This document shows, in pieces, positions 1-12,775 of a DNA stretch of 64,000 nucleotides; within the stretch, counting starts at the first letter, position 1, and each line of letters opens with the position of its first letter. This DNA is from Seiridium cupressi (taxonomy: Eukaryota > Ascomycota > Sordariomycetes > Amphisphaeriales > Sporocadaceae). A program made the position numbers and the translations under genes. Below the pieces are notes generated by a model. It saw nothing but the letters and a program-made list of their open reading frames with translations, was not told where the DNA came from and did not search any database. The stretch lies in NCBI GenBank assembly GCA_036674765.1, contig JARVKI010000010.1, forward strand, positions 615,014 to 679,013. Direction: 5' to 3'.

Positions 1-3000
1 GTTGACATCGCCCATGTAGGCTGCAAGAGCAGGCTGTGAAGGGTTGCGAGAGTGTGCCATCGTAGACACGTCTGATACGACCTCCTCTTCCTCCCGCACC
101 GTGGTTGGAGTGTTGGGTGACGCATTCTTGCGAGTGGCCACGAGAGAATTAGACAAGCGGCGCATGAAACGCGATGTACGGCTTTTCGACTTTTTGTCAC
201 TAAGACTAACCCTGTCAGTGTCATCCGAACTGTGGTCTGTGGCAGCAGCCGGTGACATGAGAGGGGTCGAATTATCGTGGTCTTGGCTAATGGATGAGCG
301 CCGGCTCGAAATGGAGAGGCGGCGGGATAAGCTGCTACCACTGGTCTGGTGGACAGACGGCGGCCGCGAGGGTGACTTGGCTGATGGAGCGGGTGAAAGC
401 ACAGCAAGATTATCGGTAGACTTGCTGGACACTGAAGTACGACGGTCTTTGATGAAGTCTCTAACAATACTCAAGGAAGATCGTCGCCTCCGTCCCGTGT
501 CATCTTCTGGAATAGAGGCTTTTCTGTCCCGTGATAGCCTTCTCTCTTGAATCGTCTCCTTCGGCGTCTCAATAGCGGGTAGTTTGACAGGCTCAGCTGC
601 ACGCTGCGCCATCGGCTCCGGAACTGCTTTAAGATGATCGACCACTAACGGTGATTGCTTTAGATCAGCGGCGTCGTACTCTGCTGGATCTTTGCTCGAG
701 GGCCTCTTGGGGAATGAGGTGTTTGAGTCCCGCACAATCCGAGCCGTGACTTGAATGGATTCAGGTCGGCCCCTAGGTGCCTGAGATCCAGCTTCAAACT
801 TGGACAGTCGACTAGCGACGGATCCAGATCGCTCACGGGGCTTGAGAGCACCAGATATGTCAGGCGAGCCCTCTCTCGATTCATCCGGGGGTGGGGTCTG
901 ACGGGTCATTGAGTTGGCGCGTTCTGCGAAAGACGGAACCGGCGACTTCGAGGAATCCCTCACCGTCGGCTTACGCACGCTGATGAAGCTCGATGAGGGT
1001 GTGGCTGTTCGTGGACGAGCCTCCTCGGCGCCGGGCTTGCCCGAAAGTTGCTCGAGAGCCTTGATACGCTGCGCGATGCTTCCGCCAGTAGGTTTCTTGG
1101 TGGAGAGCCCGGCAGTAGACGGCTGCCGCGTGATGTTGTGAAGGAAAGCTGCGCCTCCTGCTGATACGCTGCGAGCGGAGCTTGATGACACATCGCCAGG
1201 AACCAGGAGAGGACCGCGCATCGGGTTGGAAAACGAGCGCAACGGAGCGTCCCTAGATCCGCCAACAGTCTGGGGCCGCTTCGGGCTGGTGGAGGGGAAA
1301 ACTGGAGTAATGGGTGATTTGGACACAATCATCGGTTGTGCTTCCTCGAACGTAGCAGACTGTAGCTCGTCCATGAGGTCATCGTCGAGTAAAGGATCTT
1401 GAAGCTCTGGCTCGGGGGTATCCCTGGTAAGATCAGTGCGAATTGCCGAGACGGAGACTTTACGCTTCGCCAAAGTATCCTGCAGGGCATCACTCGGGTC
1501 GGAATGAACTGCTTCTTCAGCTGGCTCTAGGCGAAAAGCTCCGGGAGCAGCAGGTGCAACCACGGTAGGCAAAGGTGGTACAGGTTCACTCGGGTTTTTA
1601 AGATCTTGTGTTGAGAATTTTGACTTGAGGCTCGGTGTGGTGGGCGACTTGCTATCGTTGCTTGCAAACCTGGAGACTGGAAGGCCGTAGGGCGACTTTG
1701 GTGATACGGCTTCGTCGTCTCTTTCTTGTGGTAGAACAACTTCTTGACGCCGGACAGCCGACGTGCCAATTGGCTCATCGTCGACTTCAATCGACTCCTG
1801 TGCGGTTTCATCGTGTGTTGATCCTGCAGACTTCTCGGTATCTTGTGGAATGGACGCAAATTCCTGCACAACTGGTCTGTCTCTGTGCGCTGAGACATTG
1901 GCATCGTGTGTCTCATCCTCTACTACTACCGGGTCCGCTGGCAGAATCGGCGAGGCAAGCTCAATAGGCTCTGATGGCTTGGCCCCATTCGACCAGTCTA
2001 AACCCTCCCCAACTGGGTCGATATCGTTGTTACCCTCGTCGTATTTCGGCGCTTGGACGGTTTCATCTGTGGATTCGGAAAGCGAAGATGCTTTGGTAGA
2101 CTCGCCAACTTCAGACGATGCGATGGTAGGCGACGCCGGGTGCGAGTCCGTGAATGTGTCATCTGCAGCCTCTGTGTCTACAGTCATGGGTGTGGGCAAA
2201 TCAACAGCGATGGCGGAATCGGCATGTGCGAGAGGTAGCTCCTCCTCCTTCTCTTGCAATCCAGATTCATTGTCCATGCCAGACTCCTCTGGCTGCTCCT
2301 CGATTTTTGTTTCGCCGTCCAAACCTAGCCCGGGCGCGACAAATGCTGGTTCTGTGGCCATTAGACTCAATTGCTTCTTTTGCTGCCTCATTTTCATGGC
2401 TTTCATGAGTCTTGCTTTCTCGGGGGTGATTTTGGCCTCCTTGGCAGCTGTCATAGACGATATAGATTTCAAAGACGCCCCGGAACTCGTATTGGGTCGA
2501 GGTGGTAAAAGGTCGCCTCGGGATTCCTGCGGAACTTCAGGGATAGTCACCGAAACATTGAGCGGTGCCAGGTCTGATGTCTCTTGTTCAAGATCGTGCT
2601 CCTCGCTTTCCGACGTCTGGTCGTGCGAGCCTGATCTACCTTTTCTTGAGCCTTTCGAAGCCAGCTTGAATCCTGCAGGCAGAGCAGCAACTGGCCTAAA
2701 GTTTCCAGCCGTGTGTGGTTTCTTGTTCGATTCGATGGACGGCCTCGGCGCGAGCTTCACCCTTGGCTTGCCGTAGGTATAAGATGAGTAGCTGTATAGA
2801 TCGGGACGGGCGGTCTGTGAAGACAGTCTGCGATCATCTCTGGCAATGAAGTCGGATTTTGATGGGGATGAAGGGCGTACACCTTCAAAGCTTGGAGCCT
2901 CGGCGGTAGAGGCAAAGTTCGGCTCTTTCGATTCTTCAATCTGTGCCTTGTCCAGAACGACAGGCGGTTCTGGCGAAGACAGGGTGGAGCGGGTATCGTT

Positions 3001-3787
3001 CTCGCCAGAGGTGCCAGGTCTTTCTTCCTCCTGCACTACCGACTGCCTCTTTCTTTCTCTTTCCTCTTCCTCCTCCTCTTCGGTGATTTCCATCAAGCGG
3101 CGCCGACGCAATGAACTGTTTGATGACGAGAAGGACCCAGAAGCGGCATGGAGGGAGCACGCTGCCGACAATTTGGTGTCCTTGAGTTCCTTGGCTTCGG
3201 TAATCTCGAATGTGGTATTGTATGGCGTAAATCTCTCGCAGACAGCGTTGAAATGAACCGTTGCCCGAGCTTTAATTAAAGAAGCAGATCATGTTAGCGT
3301 CTCCAGTTTCTGGCACATCACTTCGGTATGCGTTGGGTAATAAAAACTCACCCTGTACGAGTCTCGAGCAGTCGTCCGGTTGGTACTTCACGATCACGTT
3401 TCGTCTTCTGTATTTGAGGAAGCCGTATAGCGGTGATGTCTCTTCATACTTGGCAATGGCATTGCGCATCTCAACGATGCCGGTCGTGCCCCGACAGTAT
3501 ACCTCGACCTCATCGCGACTCGCATACTTCAGGAGAAACCTGTAGGGCGGGTGTATAGGTTAGCGACAGCACTTCGATAGTTGTAGCGAAAAGCAAGGAC
3601 TATGAGCCCATGTCGGAGGCAACACGGCAAGAGCCCTTGTGCAGCGCGTGGGGAGGAGCTCCGATAAGGTTCGGGGAGGACTGGGTGAAGGTGTCGTTCT
3701 CTGGGCCACATACCATCCGCCTGGTTCAGCAACCGCAGCTTCGTGCGCTTCCCTGACCGTCGCATTGTCCAAACCATTCAACGACAT
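1..3787 (-). CDS. ADF-H domain actin-binding protein, very long disordered tail (C-terminus beyond window)
   Basis: Three exons are visible: 3787-3714, 3539-3352 and 3269-1, with introns of 174 and 82 bp and an ATG at 3787. The reading stays open to base 1, so at least 1177 residues are present and the C-terminus lies outside the window. Residues about 5-125 form an actin-depolymerising factor homology domain; the stretch SPLYGFLKYRRRNVIVKY is typical, and the splice joins GGW to FLLKYASRDEVEVY. The domain should bind actin, as in cofilin, coactosin and Abp1. The rest is low-complexity, rich in Ser, Pro, Glu and basic Ser clusters (RRLSISSRRSSIS), with an acidic EEEEEERERKR run and a short helical stretch near TPEKARLMKAMKMRQQKK. 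Phospho-regulated scaffolding at cortical actin is an inference. Ortholog naming is not possible from sequence alone. Confidence 0.8.
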
Positions 3788-6578
3788 ATTTTGCCCCTGA
3801 AGCTGACAGTTGAGTGGGTAGTCGGGTCGAATTGTCAGGAGGAAGGATTAGAATTATTGTTTCGCAATAGGCTCGGACCGGATTGTGACGTCTGCTGTGA
3901 CACCTAGATGTGGCGGTCTCCCGTAACTCTAAGCTGGGAATTCTGTCCGCATAAAGCCAGTAACTCCGGGGAACTTGGAAGCGAAACACTCGTCAATCAT
4001 TGAGCTGCGAATTTCGACACGGAGTCGACGGGCAGGTGAAGATGTAGCATCCGGCGGCGGTGCCGGGGCACATATGCGCTCAAGGTCTGCGTGTACAGTG
4101 GCGTCTGGAGGTCCAGAATACGAGGCCGAGCAGTCTCGTCTAGCTAAAGACAAACCGGGTTGCTGGAAAAGAGACGACAGAGTTGCAGACCACAAACCGG
4201 GAGTGCTGTAATGTCTGAGCTTCCGAAGCAGACGGTCGACGCGAAAGAGCGGGACAGCCAAATGTTTTGGCTGGGGAATATTGATAGGGGTCGAGGGGAT
4301 ATACCTAGACCAATAGGCTCTAGGGGGGCCAGATGGAGCTCCGTAGAGTAGGTTGATTAAAGATGGGGCCCGCTCGACTATGGTATTGCGCTTGCGATGG
4401 CCTTGTTTTTTTCTAGACGACAAGCCAAATGAGGTATGTAGAAGGCAAAAGCTCAAAAGGACTGCCGAAACCAACAATCGCACAATTATGCAGTAGCGAC
4501 AAGGGCTCGGGGGCGCGCAGAGGAGGCAGCGCCGGGACTGAAACGCAACGCAGCGCAGAGACCCCGACTTTGGGGACCAGGTTCTTTTCCCTGGAGATGA
4601 GGTCGTGGATGTCAAAAAAGGCGAGAGTGCGCCACTAGCAAGGCACTGGCTGCAAGACACGGCGCTACTGGCAGATTCTACACTAGGTTCTCCTTTGGGT
4701 TTGGTCTGGCGAGTCCACGAGCCACATTGGTGGTCGACGGGCCACTGCCGCGATAATTGTGCATCCCGCTGCCTTTGCTGCCAGGTGCACCTCTTTCTCG
4801 CATTTCACTAACCGCTCTGCAGTCCCCTAACCTAGGGATGGAGCGGGAATTTGCCATTCGAGAAAACGGCGCTTGCCCTCAAGCAGACAGGGGAACCCGT
4901 CAAGCATTTCCTTTTCGTCCCTTAGCACCTCGCGCTAGCTGTGATGCTGCAATGTGCCTGCTCGATTTTGCATCTGCCAGCAGCCAGCAGCCAATTTATC
5001 TCCGCGCTGTCAAGCTCATTGGCACAGCTCTGCAGGACCGCTATCCCTGCTGCATATGTCCATACATATGAAAAGGTTCTTTCGGGTTCCTCTTGCTGTC
5101 GAGTCTATGTACGGTCACCATCTCGTGGCACTGCTTGCAAACACCGATCCATTCCAATACTCGCGCGCTACTCGTATAGCATTCCGCCACGCTTTTCTGG
5201 AAGGCATCTAGCACCAGTTCCGCTGTCAATAGCTGACGCTGGCGTTATTGTAGCGTGCCGTGCCGCCCGGTGCATATTCAAGGTATCTAGGTACTTGTGT
5301 AGTCACTTGTGCTGGATTCCGTGCAGTCGAGGTTGTTTTTCGGAATCTTGCGCCGTTTGTGGTAATTAATCTGACGAATCCTACAACAGTATCCCGAAGA
5401 TGTGGCACAAAGTATACTTGATTGACTGGATAATCCAGCACACTACTCGCTACGGTATCTACCTCATTGGACGCGATCAAGAGACATATATACATGGTCA
5501 GGTTGCAATGGAGAATACCGCCGTTCACCAGGCACTGTTCCCAAACTCATTACCTATGTACACGGGGTTCTCCAAATTGCAAAACAGTTTCTAACCACAT
5601 TCTCCCATGAAATCTGCCAGACACTACAGTCTGTCTCCTCCAAAAAAAGCCCGAGCAGGGTCCTGCCTTCGCTTTTCTTGTGGTTTCTTCCCTGGAATTA
5701 GTCCGTTCCCCGCGCCATGTTCAAGCTTGGGCCAGAACGCTCGAGCTATAATCCCAGTTCCACGCTTTGACCCTGCTGACGCAGCATCTTGTACATAGTA
5801 TGCAAGGTGACAAGCACAACGGCCAGTGAGAATTGAAGGTTGCATTGCATCCTCATCCTTGTGATGCAGCAGCTTGACAACCCCGCTTGTTTGAAGACCG
5901 TTTGCTGCTTTAATAGTCCGAGTCTCTGGATACCCGGCCATGCGGAACAGAGCTCAAAGCATAGTAGACGGCATTTGATATTGCGGCGAGCGATTGACCC
6001 CTTTACTACGAGTATTCACATAGTCTTCAAATCTAGTTGCATCTGTGACCATGAACGAATATTTAATCTTTTGTACGAGACTCGGATACACCTCTTGCCC
6101 CAATCCCACGAAATAGTACGAGCAGATGGATGGATTGTAAAGATAAATAGAAAATTAGTAGATAAGGTGACAATGTAGTGATACAATTACCCAGTAGACA
6201 TCACATATCGTCATGAAAATATCTCTGTATCGTTTCCTCATAACTATCTGCCCTCCATAGAATCCCAGCAAGAGCTGACCATCTGATGCTGCTGCTTATT
6301 CACCTCAGAAACCCATGCACAACTACACATACAGCTAAGGTATAGACCCTCCATAGGCAACTGCACCAATCTGCATGCCAATAAATGCTAAAGAGGTTTT
6401 CCTCATGGATCCAGGGTCTATGTAGAAAAGGACTCCTTCGTGCCTTGACTTAACATCTCATAATGCAACCATGATCTCAATCCCACATCCCCCGCCGTCG
6501 GTAGCCTTGCTGTCTAGGAACTGCTTTTTGCAGGTGTAACAAGTCCCTTCCCGCAGATTTGGTGGCATCGATGAGGGA
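3788..6578. other. Gene-free stretch upstream of the ADF-H gene
   Basis: This 2.8 kb lies between the ADF-H start and the 3' end of ptc1, both on the minus strand, so it holds the ADF-H promoter and leader and the ptc1 3' region. A 243-codon open frame on the minus strand (4660-3929) is rich in Ser, Pro, Arg and Cys and has no recognisable domain. I treat it as chance or leader sequence. No RNA gene or repeat was seen. Confidence 0.5.
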
Positions 6579-8414
6579 CTAGGCGTCTCTCACATTGTCG
6601 GTAGTGGGAGAGAGATATGAGCCAGGATTTGGTAGAGCCTCTTTCGTGACCTCGGGTGCATCGCTATCCTCGGGCGCCTCATCAACTGGTCCTTTCAGCG
6701 CGGTCGGCTTGAAAGTTTCGCTGTCGCCGAGGGGTATAGGGTCGTGACCTCGGCCACTGTTGCTGCCTGATACTCCAACGGCCGGTATACCATCTGCAAT
6801 CTTCTGCTTGGTCAAGCTCACTATCTTTTCCGCCTCGCTGACCTTGCCGAGGCCGTCTGTGACGTCGCTATCCACTCCAATAGCCTTGTCTTTCTGGGTT
6901 TCCATAAGAGCTACCTTATCAAAGCGTACTACCATGCACGATAGATTGTCGGTGCTAAAGCGCGTGAGAGCATGGTCCACAAGCAACTTGGACGCTTGGC
7001 TTGGGTCCTCGATATTTCTGACCAAGTCCACAGCTTCCTGGTCCGAGCAGACATCCCACAGCTATGCATAGTTAGCATTTATCCGATCACATAGTTTTTA
7101 CACTGTCCGGAGAGCAGCACTTACTCCATCGCAAGCTATGATGATGAACTCGTCAATCTCTGGCTGGATGACCGTCTCGGTAGTGTATGGGTGGCCCGTC
7201 ACGAGATCTTTCATATACGTATCTCCGAGTGCACGGGTCACAGCCAAAACACCATTGACACGGTTGTTCAGGATAAGGCCACCAGCATTGGCAATACGTT
7301 TGCCTTCGTTCTCGTCACTGCCCTTGTGATCGTAAGATAACCGCAGTGCCTTTCCAGATCTACATAGAACAATTCTGGCATCTCCCACATTTGCAGTGTA
7401 GAGGACTCGTTGACGAACGGCCGAACCTTTTAACTTGGCATGAGCAGACTCAGGATTTGCAGTTTCACTGTCCTCCAACTTACTGTCCTTGGATTTTGTT
7501 CCCTCCTTCGACGCAGCCGCAGCCGCAGCTGCGGGCGCTATCGATTGAGACCCAGTAGCTGAGCTGAAACTAGGCACTCGGTCCTCCCAACGCAAGACAG
7601 CAATGGCCGCAGTGCATCCGCTATTCTTAAGCGGGAGCTTTTCCAGTTGCGCATCGGCGCTGGTGAAGGTCTGGTCCAATAACTCAGGTATCGGCACGTT
7701 GGGGTTCTTTCGGATGACTTCCTCCAGAATGATATGGATTTTCTTGCCACACCAGTCTGCGGCAAAGGTCCCAGCATGACCATCGAAGATAGCGAAATAG
7801 CCATTGTCTGTTTCAACCATATCGTGTGCAGCAAGGTCATATTGTGACTCGTAAGCTTCTCCCGATCGTTCCGATTTCGAGCTGCTGTTGTCATTGATGA
7901 GAGCAGGAGCCGGGGTGTTGAGGAAGTTGTAGAGGAATGCATGGGTGTCTTCCATGGTCCGTCTACACTTCTTGTTGCGATCTTCCCAAACGCCGACACA
8001 GAAAGTCGAGCGCGGGCCGGGAAGAGACTCGCCAGCCGAGTTGTTATGTTGGCCCTGGGGCACAACCAGCGCGGGGTCTTGCTTGCCCAACTTTTGTAGC
8101 GGTGTTTGAAGGTTGGTGAGATCGCTAGTTTGGCGACCAACCTGGGAGAAGTTCAGGGACTGCTTTGCGCTGGCTATGAGACTGCTCGCCTTGGATCCCA
8201 CAGTACTACTCCTACGCTTCTTATCTCCATTGCCAGTATCTGTTCTTCCGGGAGGGCTGCCATTGCCGCTGCGCTTTTCCCCAACGGCCTGTTCTGAAGC
8301 TTTTATCGGCACACCGTCTGCCTTTGCATCGGGTGACGGTGACTTCTTGTCGGATTTGCCTGATTCGACGGCCGAATCGGATTTAGAGGCGGAACCAGAA
8401 CCGCCGCCAAACAT
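6579..8414 (-). CDS. ptc1: Protein phosphatase 2C, Ptc1 ortholog
   Basis: Type 2C Ser/Thr phosphatase (PPM family, Mn/Mg-dependent) that in yeasts dephosphorylates MAPKs of the HOG and cell-wall pathways. Exons are 8414-7125 and 7061-6579, with a 63 bp intron, giving about 590 residues. After a Ser/Lys-rich N-terminal region of about 160 residues the PP2C motifs appear in order: [66 protein letters not shown], and IIACDG joined across the intron to [10 protein letters not shown], then [12 protein letters not shown]. These match the Ptc1 pattern closely and include the metal-binding Asp residues. The first ATG in frame with the domain is at 8414; the frame opens further upstream only with non-ATG codons, so a 5' exon could exist. 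An acidic tail of about 120 residues follows the catalytic core. Confidence 0.9.
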
Positions 8415-9958
8415 CCTATTCAGCAGACCTCCTGAAGAGGAGAGACTGCGGTGTTTGTGCCCTGCCAGATTTAATTCGTTGAGAAGAAGCGTGGCGTGGA
8501 ATATCAAGCAGCGATCCTTTCTGAGAATCTGCTACTGAAGGAATGATTCCTGAGCTTTACGGTAAAACAGAATTCGGTGTGGTGTAGCCGAGGACGGCGT
8601 GTGTCGTTGATGATGGACTGCAATGGGGGAATCCCGATCAATCCCAAGAAGATCGTTATGATGTAGGTCGGAAACAGTGGTACTATGCGAGTAGTCTGCT
8701 TTTCCGGCGTTGCGTCCGAGGGGTGGTCGGTGTTCAAATAGTATCGTCAGGCACTAGGTGGGCGGGACCCTGATGTCAGAAGCGCCAACTTTAGTTCAAC
8801 CAGTTCCCCAAGGGTCTTGCTAGGCTGGTCAGGTGGTAAAGAAATGACAGAGGGCAAATGTGCACAAAGCCATGAAATGGGGGATCTGATGGCTAACAAT
8901 GGCAGCCTCAGGCTCCAGGCGGTATGAATGAAAACAATCGAATAGACACACAGCTCGCTGGGATTGCCCGACGTGAACGGGCGCAAATGACCAACACAGC
9001 GAGCAAGCAGCCAGTGATGAGTTGGTATGACGCAGGGACCACGCAAACGTACTGACCTTGAACTCCCAAAACAATGCCAAGTAAGGTTCCTCGGATACGC
9101 GTACGTCCAAAAGAGTCAAATAGAGTTTCAGTGGATCACCCGCGGCACGCAACAATGGAAGCCACCGTCAAGTGGGTTGCTTGGGTGTCGAGGGCGTGTT
9201 TTGTGATGCAATTGAGATCCCTCAGCTACCGTGAAGTGACAGAATGCGATGGGAGGCTGAGAGAGCGTGGGGTCTGGTGGGCAAGTCAAAGTGATTGGGA
9301 TCCGCTGGACGAGGGGGAATCGCTGACGTGGGGCCCGTGCACTCGGTAGCCCGGCGATTAACGATTTGGCAATGACGCGCCCGGAGATTACAGCGGGTTC
9401 GATGCTGGTCACCAGCCTGGGCTGCTCCCTCCATCCCTCCATATTTGAGGTTACACTCAAAACCTTATTGCCCTGTCAGACCTTGCAAAAAGGGAAACTC
9501 CTTCTGAAGTTACAACATATTGGGTCCCAAAGCTGATGCATATACCCTGATCATTTGTTGCAGGAGACTGGTCCACGAAGAGACACAGAGTTTGAGGCTG
9601 AGCATTGCATCATGGGACAACAGCAAAGGCACAATCGAGCAGGTAGAGCTGACAATTGGATGATGGTAATACTGAAGTGATGGAGTTCTCTGCTTTGTAA
9701 TACAAGGTGGGGTAAACGACGGACGCATCCCTACCTCACCTTACGCTATACTCTCTCAGTATACCTAGTGGACGGAAACCAGCTTACCTATTGTGTGGTC
9801 CATTGATGATGCATTTATATAAATCCGCGGCTTAATTCGGCCTAAGACGCGAGTGTCGTCATTACTGTGATTGGGTGTTCGCTTTCCTAAATCCATATCA
9901 ACAGCATATGTAAGAAGAGTGCACAATCGAATCCAGCAACATCGTCATCGTATTTGAG
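8415..9958. other. Divergent promoter region, ptc1 / alcohol dehydrogenase-like gene
   Basis: About 1.5 kb between two divergent genes. I see short open frames on both strands, none with a recognisable domain or credible splice continuation. A 5' exon or leader intron of ptc1 may lie in the left part. Confidence 0.4.
9814..9823 (+). promoter_or_regulatory. TATA-like element before the alcohol dehydrogenase-like gene
   Basis: The string tttatataaat begins about 145 bp before the ATG at 9959, a plausible distance for a TATA box with a short leader. No experimental support is visible. Confidence 0.35.
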
Positions 9959-11182
9959 ATGACACAAGAAACCTTACGACCAGCCTTCTCTGGCCGAGAG
10001 AAGCCACTGGTTAGTCATGGCATCGGGTTTGCTGAGGCTTTGACACAGCATGTCGATGACATATTCCACTCCTCCAGCATCTATCTCCTTGCCTCCAAGT
10101 CCCTCGCATCCAACACTTCTCATCTTCAGAATGCCAAATCCGCCCTGGGATCCAAGCTCAGTGGCATCCGTGTAGGTATGAAACCACACAGTCAATGGTC
10201 TGAAATCCTCCAGATCGTTTCGGATGCTCGGACTTGTAAGGCGGATCTCCTTGTCACACTCGGCGCCAGCAGCCTGACCGATGCCGCGAAAGTCATCAGT
10301 CTCGCACTAGCCAATGATGTAGCCTCTGCCGAAGAAATCGAGAGCCTGCATCCCGAAAGCCCGAAGCACACTGGACATATCAAACCCGCTCAGATCCCAA
10401 TTATCTGCGTCCCGACCTCCCTCTCAGGAGGCGAGTACTCTGCAACCGCAGGGGCTACGAACGATGAGACTGGCAGGAAATGGGCCTTCTCCGCTCAGGC
10501 CGGAATCAAGTGCCCAGATCTCGTGATCTTAGATCCAGAATTAAGCGCAAGCACACCCGAGCACATATGGCTGTCGACGGGTGTTAAATCAGTAGATCAT
10601 TGCGTTGAGACTCTTTGCTCGCTGGAGAGCGACCAGCAGGCAGATGAAGATGCTAGAAAAGGCTTACAAAAACTCGTGCCAGGGTTGTTGGGCAATAAGA
10701 CGGATGGACGGGACCTAGGCAAGAGGTTAGAATGCCAGTTAGGAGTGATCAATGCCATGAGCGCCTGTTCCAGAGGTGTTCCTCTTGGTGCTAGCCATGG
10801 GATCGGACATCAACTTGGCCCTGTGGGCGTAGGGCATGGCGAGACTAGTTGCCTCTTGTTGCCCGCAGTTTGCAAGTACAACTTCGAAAACGGAGCAAAC
10901 AGAGAGAGACAAAACGCTGTTATCGAAATACTGTGGCAGCTGCCAGAAGCAGCAGCAATATTTGAGGAACGAAGTTTGAAGCGGGAGGAAGTGGACTTGG
11001 GCGACCTGCTAGACGTTGTGATTCAAGAATTGGGCATGCCACGGTCCTTGAGTGAATTCAAGATTGGCGAGGACCAGATGGACAATATTGCTGAGCATAG
11101 CCTTCAAGACAGATGGGTTCAGTCCAATCCTGCTCCCCTGGATAAAAAAGGCGTCCTTGACATCTTGAAAATGATAGCGTAG
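9959..11182 (+). CDS. Iron-containing alcohol dehydrogenase / maleylacetate reductase-like enzyme
   Basis: A single-exon gene of 407 residues with an ATG at 9959. It has the layout of group III (Fe-type) dehydrogenases: an N-terminal nucleotide-binding half with LVTLGASSLTDAAKV standing for the GGGS NAD(P)-binding loop, then IPIICVPTSLSGGEYSATAG, and a metal-binding half with the ligand series in VDHCVETLC, ASHGIGHQLG and VGHGETSCLLLP (Asp, His, His, His). Fungal relatives are usually annotated as maleylacetate reductase, the NADH-dependent step from maleylacetate to 3-oxoadipate in aromatic catabolism. The exact substrate is an inference. No other aromatic-catabolism gene is adjacent, so a general oxidoreductase role is equally possible. 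Confidence 0.85.
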   Translation: MTQETLRPAFSGREKPLVSHGIGFAEALTQHVDDIFHSSSIYLLASKSLASNTSHLQNAKSALGSKLSGIRVGMKPHSQWSEILQIVSDARTCKADLLVTLGASSLTDAAKVISLALANDVASAEEIESLHPESPKHTGHIKPAQIPIICVPTSLSGGEYSATAGATNDETGRKWAFSAQAGIKCPDLVILDPELSASTPEHIWLSTGVKSVDHCVETLCSLESDQQADEDARKGLQKLVPGLLGNKTDGRDLGKRLECQLGVINAMSACSRGVPLGASHGIGHQLGPVGVGHGETSCLLLPAVCKYNFENGANRERQNAVIEILWQLPEAAAIFEERSLKREEVDLGDLLDVVIQELGMPRSLSEFKIGEDQMDNIAEHSLQDRWVQSNPAPLDKKGVLDILKMIA

Positions 11183-11333
11183 ACTCCTAATAGTAAAGCA
11201 CATAGTATGCCAAAAGTTCAATGCTGAGCGTGAAACCATTGTCCCAAACTCCATTCAAAAAGATGCAAAAGTCCATCCGTCCCCCACCGCTTGGGACACG
11301 AAGTAAGTGTCACGGCATGCCAAGCTTCAAGTC

Positions 11334-12182
11334 TTACTTCCTCAGACTATCAAGTCTGGCCTGAAGGTCGTCATCTCCTGGGTCAGCACCACCTCCGCCT
11401 CCAATCGCCTGGGCAACTCTACCCTCGGCTACCTTGTCCGACTGCAAACCAGTAGGTGTCTCGCCGAACTAAATGCAGTGGTTAGTGGCTACAATGCATA
11501 TCTCTGGCGCCAAGAACACTTACGGCCTGGTTCAGGTCGACACCAATCTCCTCCAAGACCTGTTCAACCACTTCATCACCTTCTTCTTCAATGCCCGTAT
11601 CCATGGCATCATCAATGGCATCGTCCATCATCTCCTGTCTCTGTTCCATGATGTCATTCTCGCGCTCAAACTCCATGGCGATCCGCTGAAGAGCGGGTAA
11701 GTTCATCGTCCGGTTCATGCTGCCCAATGCCATAGTGGCGCCTTTCATAGACTGCATCATCTGCTCGTTTGTACGGTGTGTCTGTGCCTTGTCAGCATGG
11801 GGTGGCAACTCTCGCAATTGCTCTCAAACCCACCTGCATGCGCAAGGAGATCTTTTGCAGTTGGCTCCTCATGCCGTAGAACTTCTCGACATATCGCCTC
11901 GTTCGTACCAAATCCTTCGCCTGGATCTTTGCTGCGCCCATCTGTCCCTTTTGTGCGCTTTGTTTGATCTGTGTCGTGAGGGTCTTCTCCTGCTTCTCGA
12001 GCTTCACCCGCACTTGGTCCAGCTCTCGGATGGCCTTGTCGAGCATGCGCTGGTTCTTGCGAAGACGCTCAGCCGGCGTCATACGCTTACCGAAGGCCCA
12101 TTCCAGGATCTAGGAGGTACTCGTTAGCGTCACCCGCGTTGCAATGTCGATACATAGGAAGCTGGGCGCTACATACATTCAT
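11334..12182 (-). CDS. vps2: ESCRT-III subunit Vps2 (CHMP2 family)
   Basis: Core ESCRT-III protein that polymerises with Vps24 and Snf7 on endosomal membranes and recruits Vps4 for intraluminal vesicle formation. There are four exons: 12182-12177 (only Met-Asn), 12109-11834, 11781-11524 and 11468-11334, with introns of 67, 52 and 55 bp, giving 224 residues. The N-terminus ILEWAFGKRMTPAERLRKNQ is diagnostic. The basic alpha1-alpha2 hairpin (KQSAQKGQMGAAKIQAKDL, RRYVEKFYGM) is followed by the acidic autoinhibitory half (QEMMDDAIDDAMD, GDEVVEQVLEEIG). The tail ends in DDLQARLDSLRK, a MIM1 motif for Vps4. The length is normal for the family. The six-base first exon makes this gene easy to mis-annotate. 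Confidence 0.95.
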
Positions 12183-12775
12183 GGCCAGCAACGATTAGCC
12201 AGCAGGCTAAACTGTGGGGTCTATGTGGTGGTCGACAGATGCAAGATGGCGAGCTTCAAGTAAATGTCGGGGGAGTTGAATGTTCTCGAGCGCCCGTTGT
12301 GGGGATATTAGGGACGCGTAGGTGCCTGAATCGGTTCCGCGTCGGTTATTATGCGCTCCAAGAGCTTCTGGTCTCGTCCTGTTGCGTGGAGTTGGATTCG
12401 TTGCTTGGCAGCGTGAGTTCATTCAGTCGCAGGCAGTTACGTAACTGGGGAAATGCTGGAGAGGCCGGAGCTGCCAGCTGCCATAGAGACCGGCCTGACC
12501 CAGAGCGGAGCCAGCTGGCGGCGCGCTTAAGGTTGCTGCCAGTTTAATTGACTGCGTGCATGACGTGTTTTTCCGAAGCTCCACGCCGTCGCGGCGAACA
12601 GCCAATGAGCGTAACCACCCGAGATTTGCCTTCTTTGACTCTCAATGCAGGAGGAGCGAACCGGAAGCGCTGCAAAGAATTCTTGCTCTCAACCCCGACA
12701 ATCTGCAAACATCTCTATTCCTTCGATCAGCCTTTCCGTGCCACAGAGGCCAATGGATCCCGACCACATCTAGCC
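12183..12775. other. Divergent promoter region, vps2 / fzo1
   Basis: This 593 bp separates the starts of vps2 and fzo1. The fzo1 frame is open leftward to 12548 with in-frame ATGs at 12560 and 12605, so a longer fzo1 N-terminus is possible here. Nothing else is seen. Confidence 0.4.

Noticed and set aside
1763..2776. 337-codon plus-strand open frame
   Set aside because: Antisense of the large ADF-H exon; the minus-strand reading is continuous from the ADF-H domain and explains the region.
3929..4660. 243-codon minus-strand open frame
   Set aside because: No domain, odd composition and location in the likely leader of the ADF-H gene; a chance frame cannot be excluded or supported.
8415..8507. 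N-terminal extension of ptc1
   Set aside because: It would begin with TTG rather than ATG and has no family support; the ATG at 8414 is used, with a possible upstream exon noted.
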